Source: an uncultured Campylobacter sp.
Lineage (GTDB): Bacteria > Campylobacterota > Campylobacteria > Campylobacterales > Campylobacteraceae
DNA length: 8,994 nucleotides
Direction of reading: 5' to 3'
NCBI RefSeq assembly: GCF_938030685.1
Contig: NZ_CALHHX010000035.1
Span: forward strand, 1-8,994
The translations under genes were made by a program, and so were the position numbers. Shown here piece after piece: positions 1-5,842 of the stretch (within the stretch, counting starts at the first letter, position 1; each line of letters starts with the position of its first letter). Below the pieces are notes generated by a model. It did no database searches and was not told the DNA's origin. It was given only the letters and a program-made list of their open reading frames with translations.

Positions 1-149
1 ACCTAGAGTACTGGCGACCGACGTATAAAATTTACGAAAAGAAGATGATGCAGGAGAAGATCAAGGCAAAGAAGGAATTTTTCGGCGACGAGTATAAACC
101 GAGCGCCGAAGAACAGGCCTTTATGGACACTTCTAGCGCGAAGAAATAA
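1..149 (+). CDS. C-terminal tail of an unidentified protein (partial, 5' end outside window)
   Basis: An open frame enters from the left edge (first whole codon at position 3) and stops at TAA 147-149, giving about 48 residues. The visible part is strongly charged: it starts LEYWRPTYKIYEKKMMQEKI, continues through a Lys-rich stretch and FFGDEYKPSAEEQAF, and ends SSAKK. There is no membrane segment, signal or catalytic motif in this piece. A basic, aromatic tail of this kind would suit the cytoplasmic end of a membrane protein or the end of a redox subunit, but I do not recognise the family and assign no function. Codon use is ordinary for the window. A small inverted repeat begins on the stop codon and may end transcription. 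Confidence 0.75.
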   Translation, partial: LEYWRPTYKIYEKKMMQEKIKAKKEFFGDEYKPSAEEQAFMDTSSAKK

Positions 150-169
150 CGCTTGAGATTAGAAGCGTT
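148..169 (+). terminator. Possible weak terminator hairpin of the upstream gene
   Basis: AACGCTT (148-154) pairs perfectly with AAGCGTT (163-169) around an 8-nt loop, starting inside the TAA stop. The T tract after it is short (only TTTC), so intrinsic termination would be inefficient. The larger hairpin at 195-248 may be the more important 3' structure of this transcript. Confidence 0.35.
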
Positions 170-194
170 TCAATTCTCGCTTCAATTCACGCTC

Positions 195-248
195 CGCCGC
201 GGGTTAAATTTAAAGCTCAAATTTAGGGCTCAAATTTGATCCGCGGCG
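195..248. other. Long imperfect hairpin built around AAATTT
   Basis: The left arm 195-211 and right arm 232-248 pair over 17 positions. This comprises eight G/C pairs (CGCCGCGG with CCGCGGCG), then a G-T wobble, T-A and a T-G wobble, then AAATTT with AAATTT. Inside the 20-nt loop a second stem forms (214-218 with 226-230, one wobble) around a 7-nt loop. The decamer GCTCAAATTT occurs twice in direct orientation, at 215-224 and 228-237. No T tract follows on either strand, so this is not a standard intrinsic terminator. It could be an RNA-stabilising 3' structure, a cruciform or a small repetitive element. Its function is unknown. Confidence 0.6.
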
Positions 249-349
249 ACTTAAATTTAGCGAAGTTAAATTTTATCTCGCTTTTATTCGCTTGATCCGG
301 CAAGTAAAATTTTATCCTTTCCCATCTTTTTTTCGCTTTCGGATAAGCT

Positions 350-541
350 TTAAAATTTATCCAAATTTAAAATTTCATCGAAAGAAGCCGTGCAAAAATC
401 ATCGCTTTTTTTGATATTAGCGCCGTATACTAGGGCGCAGTCAATGCCTGCTATATTAAGGGCTTAAAGACAAACATCAGTTTGCCGATGTCAGATATAC
501 AGTGCGCTTATTCTACGAAATGCTGCTGAAATTTTACTAGC
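350..541 (-). pseudogene. Possible decayed gene remnant, C-terminal end (family uncertain)
   Basis: Read on the minus strand, positions 463 to 350 give 37 codons and a TAA that look like genuine protein: ALNIAGIDCALVYGANI, then KKSDDFCTASFDEILNL, then DKF. Just upstream, a second frame (507-460) gives AHCISDIGKLMFVFKP before a stop, and a third (541-494) gives SKISAAFRRISALYI. Joined across two frameshifts these read as a plausible protein end. There is no start codon with a ribosome binding site. The ending resembles the last strand and helix of some HAD-type phosphatases (a SFDEIL-like end), but that is a weak impression. The frames may also be chance, since 37 codons is short. Confidence 0.3.
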
Positions 542-753
542 TTAAATAGCTGCGTTAAATTTAATAGTAAGGCTTTGAAATTTTAAAATTTCGCGGATCG
601 GATCGGCAAATTTAAAATTTCATCTCTCTAGTTTTCGCCGAATCTATCATTTAAATTTATCGTCTAAATTTCGTCCTTGCTTCATTAAATTTAAGAGTCC
701 GTGTAAATTTAGAGAGTTTAGATTAAAGCATTTATCAAGCAAGGGCCCGTTTG

Positions 754-773
754 ATAATGCAGATGAGAAAGAG
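754..773. repeat. 20-bp direct repeat, copy 1
   Basis: An exact 20-bp sequence, identical to copy 2 at 822-841 and offset by 68 bp. It is followed by a weak stem (784-787 with 793-796, one wobble) and a run of six T (797-802), which on the plus strand resembles a poor intrinsic terminator. Confidence 0.8.
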
Positions 774-821
774 TAAATTTTTCGGGTTTAACGCCCTTTT
801 TTGCGTCATATACAAGGCAAA

Positions 822-841
822 ATAATGCAGATGAGAAAGAG
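822..841. repeat. 20-bp direct repeat, copy 2
   Basis: An exact second copy of 754-773. Its right end (836-841) forms part of the left arm of the hairpin that follows the porin gene, so the repeat may be a duplicated porin 3' end. Confidence 0.8.
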
Positions 842-860
842 CGGAAATACTCCGCTCTTT
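836..860 (-). terminator. Porin transcription terminator (hairpin)
   Basis: A perfect 10-bp inverted repeat (AAAGAGCGGA at 836-845, TCCGCTCTTT at 851-860) around a 5-nt loop lies 6 bp past the porin stop codon. Read on the minus strand, the 3' arm ends in TTT but is followed by CTCATC, not a long T run. Termination may therefore be only partial, or the hairpin may mainly protect the abundant porin mRNA from 3' degradation. Confidence 0.65.
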
Positions 861-866
861 AAAATT

Positions 867-2258
867 TTAGTCGCCGCTTAGATCAAATTTATACGCAGCC
901 TGCAACCATATCTCATTCTCGTCGAACTTTCTATTTACGCCGCTAGCGTAGTGATCGCTTCTTTCAAGCGCAGTGTAGGTTACGCCCAAGCTTAGCCCCT
1001 TAACGGCCTTAGGAGCGTAGTTTGCCGTTACCGCCCAGCCCTCTACGTCCATGCTGGTGCCGACCTTTTGGCCCGCAGCCCCGCTAGCATTGATATTATT
1101 CGTGCCGCCTACTCTCTCTTGATCGCCTTTTACGTAGTGCAGCGCGGTTTTGAAGCCGTCCAGACCGATAGCGCCGAAGTTGTAATCAAGCACGATCTTG
1201 TGTGTATCCATACCCGCATATCCTGTGAAGACGAACGGACCTCTAATAGGCAGCGCGGTGTATGATCCCGGGCCGTTGCCGACGCCCAAAATAACGGCAT
1301 CGTCATCGCTAACGGTCGTATAGGCATACGATAGACCGAATCCGAAAAACTCGCTAACCGATACTCTTGCGCCGAACATATCGCCGTCAAGCCTTCTTGG
1401 CTCCAGCCCTCCGTCCACGCGCGAGCCTTTGTAGTTAAGATCAAATCCCAGCTTTAAAATCTCGCCTACGGGCACTTTGACATTTGCCTCGGCAAGATAC
1501 AAGCTAACGTCGCCGTCCTTTAACGCGTTAGCAGGTTTAACGTCCGTTACCGCTGCGTAAGCGCCGGTTAAAGTAGTATAAGGCAAGGATTTATTTTGAA
1601 CATATGCGGAGAAGATATTTTCAAATTTTACGGCGACGGGACCGGTCATATTACCCAGAATCACTCTATCTTTAAATAAAGGAGCCTTTCCTTCGCCTAC
1701 CGGAGCGCCCATGGCGGTTTTGCTCCTTCCTTGGAATTTATAAAACCATCCACCCCACAATGTAGTATCGGGGATATCTTTATTAGATATCGCCACGCCC
1801 TCGAAAGCCTCTTTAAACGCCCTCGTATAGTTGCCAGCAACGAGCGGAGTAACGACATATTGTCTACCCGCCTTTATATCGGTATTGCCTATGCCGTATC
1901 CCAGGTATAATTCAGATAATACCGCACCTTTAGTATACCACTCCTTATCGTAGGCGGTCTTATTGCTTGAGCCTACGTGATACGGCATCAACCAGCCCTG
2001 TCCGGTAAGCCCTATTCTAAAGCCATAAAGAGGATCGGTGACATATCCAAGCTCAAGACCCACGCCGAATGCCTCGTAGTCGTTATCGCCCGTAGCGGCT
2101 TCGCCTCTATTATCTACGGTTTTATTGGCGTAAGTGGTCTTTACCGTTCCGTCAAGCTTGCCGTTAGTGATAGCCTCGGCTACGCTATCCGCCGCGCTTA
2201 GCGAGGATACCGCACATGCGCAAACTGCCGCAGCTAAACTTAGTTTGATGAGTTTCAT
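867..2258 (-). CDS. Outer-membrane porin, Opr/OprD-like family
   Basis: A 463-residue beta-barrel porin that would form a channel for small solutes across the outer membrane. Residues 1-22 are a clear Sec signal peptide: MKLIK, a hydrophobic Ala/Val/Cys-rich core, then SLSA before ADS as the likely signal peptidase I site. The mature part starts with DSVAEAITNGKLDGTVKTTY, the usual opening of Campylobacterota Opr-family porins. It continues as alternating aromatic and polar strands with GYVTDPLYGFRIGLTG, ELYLGYG and AGRQYVVTPLVAGNY. The C-terminal strand, EIWLQAAYKFDL, is followed by SGD, so the chain does not end on the aromatic residue typical of barrel proteins. The start is supported by an AGGAGA ribosome binding site 7 bp upstream. 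The gene is monocistronic with its own promoter and hairpin. Substrate specificity cannot be read from the sequence, and a MOMP-like role is an alternative. Confidence 0.85.
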   Translation of the reverse strand: MKLIKLSLAAAVCACAVSSLSAADSVAEAITNGKLDGTVKTTYANKTVDNRGEAATGDNDYEAFGVGLELGYVTDPLYGFRIGLTGQGWLMPYHVGSSNKTAYDKEWYTKGAVLSELYLGYGIGNTDIKAGRQYVVTPLVAGNYTRAFKEAFEGVAISNKDIPDTTLWGGWFYKFQGRSKTAMGAPVGEGKAPLFKDRVILGNMTGPVAVKFENIFSAYVQNKSLPYTTLTGAYAAVTDVKPANALKDGDVSLYLAEANVKVPVGEILKLGFDLNYKGSRVDGGLEPRRLDGDMFGARVSVSEFFGFGLSYAYTTVSDDDAVILGVGNGPGSYTALPIRGPFVFTGYAGMDTHKIVLDYNFGAIGLDGFKTALHYVKGDQERVGGTNNINASGAAGQKVGTSMDVEGWAVTANYAPKAVKGLSLGVTYTALERSDHYASGVNRKFDENEIWLQAAYKFDLSGD

Positions 2259-2302
2259 TCGAAATCTCCTTTCATAAAGATTTGCAAATATTTATAAAAT
2301 GA

Positions 2303-2311
2303 ATTATATCA
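2303..2311 (-). promoter_or_regulatory. Porin promoter, extended -10
   Basis: On the minus strand, TGATATAAT is a perfect extended -10 (TGnTATAAT), with the hexamer at 2303-2308. A T-rich stretch lies upstream and no good -35 is seen, which is typical of Campylobacter sigma-70 promoters. Transcription would start near 2296, leaving a 5' leader of about 38 nt before the ATG at 2258. Confidence 0.7.
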
Positions 2312-2615
2312 AACAATCTCGCTGTTTGCGATAAAAAAGGGGGAAATTTAAAATAAAATTACGCAACTTTGTAAAGATTAAATTAATGAATAGTGAAATT
2401 TATCGCCTGATTTATGATTTTATGATTTGGCGAATATTTTCGGCTTGCGTCCCGAACTCAACTAGCGGATAAAAGCGATCAAAACCTAAAAATTTCCAAA
2501 ACGCCAAACTGAGCCGCCGAATAAAATTTTACCGAAATTAAAGGGTGAAATTCCGCCGCTTTTAAATTTTAAAATTTAGAAAGTGTAGCGAAGCTTGCCA
2601 CCGAAATTTCTCTTT

Positions 2616-2653
2616 AAATTTAAAACGCGGCTACGTAGATATATGCAGCCGCG
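2616..2653 (-). terminator. htpG intrinsic terminator
   Basis: On the minus strand, 42 bp after the htpG stop, CGCGGCT (2653-2647) pairs with AGCCGCG (2632-2626). Two more inner pairs (one wobble) make a 9-bp stem around a 10-nt loop. The stem is followed directly by TTTTAAATTT (2625-2616), a reasonable U-rich tract. Confidence 0.75.
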
Positions 2654-2694
2654 CGGAATTTTACTAGCGGATCGAAGCTCTAAATTTAGATAAT

Positions 2695-4536
2695 CTACAA
2701 AGCCTTTGCGATCAGCTCGTTTACGTTTTTGATAAACTCGCTCGGATTTTCCAGCTCCTGTCCCTCGCTAAGGCGCGCCAGATCGTAGATTATCTCAGAT
2801 ACTTGCGGCAGCATCAGTTTATCGGCCTGCAGCTTTTTGATGATCTCGTGATCCGCATTGATCTCCAAAATCGGCTTTACCGGCGGCAAATTGCGGTTTC
2901 CCATCTGCTTAAGCAGCTGCTGCGTCGCAAAATCGGGATCGTTCTCGTCAAAAACAAGGCAGGAAAGCGAGCCGCTTAGACGCGATGAAATTTTAACGTC
3001 CTTGACGCGTTCGCCTAAAATTTCTTTGATCTTCGCGGCGATCTCTTTGGCTTGCGGCGTCGCGGCATCGTCGCTCGCAGCCTCCTGCTTGATCGAAGTC
3101 GCATTTTTAACCGGCGTCTTGTCAAACTCAAAAACGCCAGGCATCACGATCGTATCGATCTCATCGTCGCAGAGCAACACCTCCGTGCCCTCGGCGTTAA
3201 ATTTTTCGATCAGAGGCGAGCTTTTAAGCATCGCGGCGCTGTTTCCCGCGATATAATAGATCTCTTTTTGCTCCGCGCCCATTTTTTCCTTATACTCGCT
3301 AAGCGTGATGAGGCCGTCTCGCAGGTTTGATTTGAAAAGACAGAGCTTTAAAATTTCCTCTTTGTTTGCGCCGAAGCCGTAAAGTCCCTCTTTCAAAACC
3401 TTGCCGAATAATTCGTAAAATTTTATATATTTTTCGCGATCGTTCTGCAAAAGCTTTTCTAGCTCGGATAGAATTTTTTTGACGCTTTGTTCACGGACGT
3501 AGGCTAGAATTCGATTTTCTTGCAAAATTTCGCGGCTTACGTTTAGCGGCAGATCCTCGACGTCCATTATGCCGCGTACGAAGCGCAGGTAGCTAGGCAG
3601 CAGCTCTTTGGCGTCGTCGGTGATGAAAACGCGCTTGACATAGAGCTTCACGCCGCTTTGATAATCGACGCGGTATAGATCGAAAGGCTCGCTGCTCGGC
3701 ACGTAAAAAAGCGTCGTGTATTCGTGCGTGCCCTCGGCCTTGGTGTGGATGTAAAACAGCGGATCGCCGCTATCGTGGCTGATCTGCTTGTAAAATTCAT
3801 CGTAATCGCTCGGTTTTAGGCTGCTTTTCGGCAGCTGCCAAAGCGCGCTCGCGCGGTTGATCTGGACGTTTTTAACCTCGCTATGTCCCTGCTCGCCCTC
3901 TTTTTGCGCAGGTACGTATTCTTCCTTATCCATAAAGATCGGATAGGGGATGTGGTTTGAGTATTTTTTGATGATGCCTTCTAGCCTATATTCGTCCAAA
4001 AACTCCTCATCTTTCATGTGTAGGATTATCGTCGTGCCGAAGTCCTCTTTCTCCGCCTTTTCGACCATGTAGTTGCTCGCGTCGCTGCTCCATTTATAGC
4101 CGTCCTGCGAGAGCGGCTTGCGGCTGATAACTTCGATACGATCCGCTACCATAAATGCCGAGTAAAACCCGACGCCGAACTGCCCGATGAGGTTGCTGTC
4201 CTTCGCTGCATCGCCGCTAAGGCTCGCCATAAAGCCCTTCGTGCCGCTGCGCGCGATAGTGCCGAGATTGCTCTCAAGCTCGGCTTCGTCCATACCGATG
4301 CCGTTGTCGCCGATGCTTAGCGTTTTGGCCTCTTTGTCGATCTTTATATCGATGCGCGGCACATACGAAAGTGCCTTGTAATCGTCGTTTGTAAGGCTTA
4401 AGTAGTTTAACTTATCCAGCGCGTCGCTCGCGTTTGAGATGAGCTCGCGCAGGAAAATCTCTTTATTTGAATAAAGCGAATGGATCATCAAATTTAGCAG
4501 ATCATTCACTTCGGTCTTAAATTTTTTCTTTGCCAT
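2695..4536 (-). CDS. htpG: Chaperone HtpG (bacterial Hsp90)
   Basis: A cytoplasmic ATP-dependent homodimeric chaperone that remodels client proteins, with raised demand in heat and other stress. At 613 residues it is full length (E. coli HtpG is 624). The N-terminal GHKL ATPase domain (about 1-215) has all its motifs: LRELISNASDAL with catalytic E31 and Mg-binding N35, DNGIGM at 77-82, GTIARSGTK at 92-100 and the lid glycines in GQFGVGFYSAF at 118-128. The middle domain (about 225-480) includes PLNVSREILQ at 330-339, whose R335 is the expected ATP-contacting arginine. An Ala/Asp-rich linker leads to the dimerisation domain (about 500-613). As in other bacterial forms, there is no long charged linker or MEEVD tail. 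The ATG at 4536 has an AAGGA ribosome binding site 9-10 bp upstream. The gene is monocistronic, with terminator, strong promoter and likely heat-shock operators present. Confidence 0.98.
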   Translation of the reverse strand: MAKKKFKTEVNDLLNLMIHSLYSNKEIFLRELISNASDALDKLNYLSLTNDDYKALSYVPRIDIKIDKEAKTLSIGDNGIGMDEAELESNLGTIARSGTKGFMASLSGDAAKDSNLIGQFGVGFYSAFMVADRIEVISRKPLSQDGYKWSSDASNYMVEKAEKEDFGTTIILHMKDEEFLDEYRLEGIIKKYSNHIPYPIFMDKEEYVPAQKEGEQGHSEVKNVQINRASALWQLPKSSLKPSDYDEFYKQISHDSGDPLFYIHTKAEGTHEYTTLFYVPSSEPFDLYRVDYQSGVKLYVKRVFITDDAKELLPSYLRFVRGIMDVEDLPLNVSREILQENRILAYVREQSVKKILSELEKLLQNDREKYIKFYELFGKVLKEGLYGFGANKEEILKLCLFKSNLRDGLITLSEYKEKMGAEQKEIYYIAGNSAAMLKSSPLIEKFNAEGTEVLLCDDEIDTIVMPGVFEFDKTPVKNATSIKQEAASDDAATPQAKEIAAKIKEILGERVKDVKISSRLSGSLSCLVFDENDPDFATQQLLKQMGNRNLPPVKPILEINADHEIIKKLQADKLMLPQVSEIIYDLARLSEGQELENPSEFIKNVNELIAKAL

Positions 4537-4558
4537 TATGCAGTCCTTTTTAAAAATT

Positions 4559-4585
4559 TTGGCAGATTATATCATGGAGTGCTAA
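4559..4585 (-). promoter_or_regulatory. CIRCE-like element (candidate HrcA operator), one half perfect
   Basis: The CIRCE consensus is TTAGCACTC-N9-GAGTGCTAA. Positions 4577-4585 match the right half in all nine bases. Exactly nine bases away, 4559-4567 reads TTGGCAGAT, matching the left half at five of nine positions. The element overlaps the -10 box and most of the spacer, where a bound repressor would block RNA polymerase. The exact half and exact spacing support a real but degenerate site, although a chance half-site cannot be excluded. Confidence 0.55.
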
Positions 4586-4594
4586 TCTTGTCAA
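4566..4594 (-). promoter_or_regulatory. htpG promoter, consensus sigma-70
   Basis: On the minus strand, TTGACA (4594-4589), a 17-bp spacer and TATAAT (4571-4566) are all perfect consensus, with an added TG extension (TGATATAAT). This is the strongest promoter in the window and unusual for Campylobacter, where -35 boxes are normally poor. Transcription should start near 4559. Such a strong core promoter suits a gene held down by repressors until stress. Confidence 0.9.
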
Positions 4595-4607
4595 GAGTAG
4601 AATAAAT

Positions 4608-4634
4608 AAACTTGATATGAATCCTATCAAGTTT
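4608..4634. promoter_or_regulatory. HAIR-like inverted repeat (candidate HspR operator)
   Basis: AAACTTGATA (4608-4617) and TATCAAGTTT (4625-4634) form a perfect 10-bp inverted repeat with a 7-bp spacer. Its core, CTTGATA-N7-TATCAAG, has the spacing and most of the bases of the HAIR operator CTTGAGT-N7-ACTCAAG bound by HspR. It lies 13 bp upstream of the htpG -35 box. HspR is known to repress heat-shock genes in C. jejuni and H. pylori, so this is a natural candidate site. That HspR binds here is inference. Confidence 0.65.
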
Positions 4635-4759
4635 TGGAAATTTACGCGCGCCCGAAGTATATGAAATTTAAACCCGGCTGCGGATTATACAGCGAGAACC
4701 GATCCGAATTTAACGGCGCATCTGCGCTAAATTTACAAATTCTTTTTAGTCGTCGTTTT

Positions 4760-4788
4760 TTGAAAAATTCAAAACAAAATGATATAAT
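4760..4788 (+). promoter_or_regulatory. Promoter of the Sel1-repeat gene
   Basis: TTGAAA (4760-4765), a 17-bp spacer and TATAAT (4783-4788) with a TG extension (TGATATAAT from 4780). One -35 base departs from consensus. Transcription near 4795 would give a leader of about 78 nt before the TTG at 4873. Confidence 0.75.
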
Positions 4789-4872
4789 TCCTCTCGATTC
4801 CGATGCAATTTTTATGATAAAAACGGGCGTTTGACTAAAACAAAATTTATCGAGCAAAAAAAAGGATTTCAT

Positions 4873-5784
4873 TTGAATAACGAAGAAATTATACAACGCA
4901 TAAATGAGCTGAGAGAAAAGCGAGGCAAAAATTTAAAAAGCCCAAATGAAAATGTCTGCGAGACAGATGCTAATGCGGATCTAAATACGGATGCCGCCGT
5001 AAATTTGACTGAAAAATCAGGCGCAGGTTCGGCTACAAATTTAAGCCAAAAACCGAACCCTAAGCCCTCCGTCACTACTTTAAGGGGTGGGCAATCGATC
5101 AAAGACGCAGATCTCCGTACTCCGCACAAAAACCACCCCACGCTAAAAATACTTCCTCTCATCATCGTAAGTATAGTCGCGGTTTTTATAGCGATAAAGG
5201 CACCTTTCCGCACAGAAATTTTGAACGAAACCCAAATTCCTATCAATCAAGCAAACGAAGACGCAAATAAAAATCCTAAAGAAATTTCTATTCGCACCAA
5301 AGACGGCACTTTAAAAATGAAAAATCCTGTAAGATTTCGCGAAGATTGCGACGGCGGAGACGGCGATGCCTGCGCCGTGCTTTCGAGCCTTCTGCTACTA
5401 AATGGTGAAATTTCGCAAGAAGGCGCCAAAGATCTGCTTAAAAAAGGCTGCTACGAGCTTAACGGCGGCGAAAGTTGCACGAGACTCGCAGGCTACGAGG
5501 ATAGAGATTCGCAAGAGGGCAGAAAATTGTACAAAAAAGCATGCAAACTCGGCAATGGCGAAGGCTGCTTTATTTTCGGTTACGTCGCGTATTTTGACGA
5601 CGATGACAAAGAAGCGGGTACGCGATACTTTGAGCGATCGTGTGAGTTACGATTTGCGGAGGCGTGCTATTTTTTAGTGGGAATTTATTCAAATGATCCG
5701 GCAAAATCGCAAAGATATCAGGCTCTGTTTGAAAAATACCAACAAGAAAACGATGATGCAATAATCAGCTTTAGACGCAGATAA
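4873..5784 (+). CDS. Membrane-anchored cysteine-rich Sel1-repeat (Hcp-like) protein
   Basis: The preferred start is TTG 4873, giving 303 residues beginning NNEEIIQRINELREKR. AAAGGA sits 7 bp upstream, whereas the in-frame TTG at 4831 has no ribosome binding site. Layout: an N-terminal region of about 90 residues, first helical and charged, then Asn/Thr/Ala/Pro-rich and probably disordered; one transmembrane helix (about 91-109, LKILPLIIVSIVAVFIAIKA); a linker; then four short helical repeats (about 157-280). Each repeat carries a cysteine pair, at 159/167, 193/202, 224/232 and 257/265. In Helicobacter Hcp proteins such Sel1-like repeats have a disulfide in each repeat, so this domain is probably periplasmic, with the basic pre-helix segment inside. 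These repeats bind proteins or peptides, but the partner here is unknown. Its promoter diverges from htpG. The end is basic (RRR) and no clear terminator follows. Confidence 0.85.
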   Translation: MNNEEIIQRINELREKRGKNLKSPNENVCETDANADLNTDAAVNLTEKSGAGSATNLSQKPNPKPSVTTLRGGQSIKDADLRTPHKNHPTLKILPLIIVSIVAVFIAIKAPFRTEILNETQIPINQANEDANKNPKEISIRTKDGTLKMKNPVRFREDCDGGDGDACAVLSSLLLLNGEISQEGAKDLLKKGCYELNGGESCTRLAGYEDRDSQEGRKLYKKACKLGNGEGCFIFGYVAYFDDDDKEAGTRYFERSCELRFAEACYFLVGIYSNDPAKSQRYQALFEKYQQENDDAIISFRRR

Positions 5785-5803
5785 TTTTACGACTCAATGC
5801 ACT

Positions 5804-5842
5804 TTTGCGCGGCTTCGTTTGCAAGCTTAAATTTGCGCAAAT
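5804..5842. other. Nested inverted repeats between convergent genes
   Basis: TTTGCGC (5804-5810) pairs with GCGCAAA (5835-5841). Inside that, GCTT (5812-5815) pairs with AAGC (5823-5826). The right part also contains the perfect 12-bp palindrome ATTTGCGCAAAT (5831-5842). The position between two converging genes suits a two-way terminator, but neither strand has a T run after the stem, so the role is uncertain. Confidence 0.35.

Larger units (their letters stand above)
150..866. other. 717-bp region without an intact gene
   Basis: No complete gene with a ribosome binding site is seen on either strand between the stop at 149 and the porin stop at 867. The region holds the hairpins at 148-169 and 195-248, a possible decayed antisense gene (350-541), the direct repeats at 754-773 and 822-841, and the porin hairpin at 836-860. 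AAATTT occurs about 20 times here, roughly once per 36 bp, but is nearly absent between 376 and 528. That gap overlaps the possible gene remnant, as would be expected if the remnant was once coding. Confidence 0.7.
2259..2694. other. 436-bp intergenic region between porin and htpG
   Basis: It contains the porin ribosome binding site and promoter at its left end and the htpG terminator at its right end. Between about 2340 and 2610 it is mostly AT-rich spacer with repeated AAATTT. Two short open frames (about 2386-2472 plus, 2412-2528 minus) have no ribosome binding site. No RNA gene or repeat family was recognised. Confidence 0.65.

Noticed and set aside
784..802. Plus-strand intrinsic terminator (GGG/CCC stem then six T)
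   Set aside because: The stem is only four pairs including a wobble, and no plus-strand gene ends nearby, so it is not listed as a separate terminator.
1068..1444. Open frames of 65 and 104 residues overlapping the porin
   Set aside because: They are on other frames of a well-supported porin gene and lack motifs or ribosome binding sites.
2386..2472. Plus-strand ATG frame of 28 codons upstream of the porin promoter
   Set aside because: No ribosome binding site, very short and no recognisable motif; it overlaps the opposite-strand frame above, so at least one is chance.
2412..2528. Minus-strand open frame of 38 codons reading RRLSLAFWKFLGF, then DRFYPLVEFGTQAEN
   Set aside because: It lies between two in-frame stops, has no start with a ribosome binding site, and I recognise no family. 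It may be a gene scrap, but the evidence is weaker than for 350-541.
2858..3330. Plus-strand open frames of 132 and 92 residues inside htpG
   Set aside because: They are antisense to a fully intact Hsp90 gene and have no protein-family features.
4831..4872. Upstream TTG as start of the Sel1-repeat protein (14 extra residues)
   Set aside because: The TTG at 4873 has AAAGGA at ideal distance, while the upstream one has none; the extra residues would include translation of the ribosome binding site itself.
4634..4896. Two overlapping open frames on opposite strands (66 and 84 residues) in the htpG/Sel1 divergent region
   Set aside because: They use poor starts without ribosome binding sites, overlap the promoters and the start of the real Sel1-repeat gene, and look like translated regulatory DNA.
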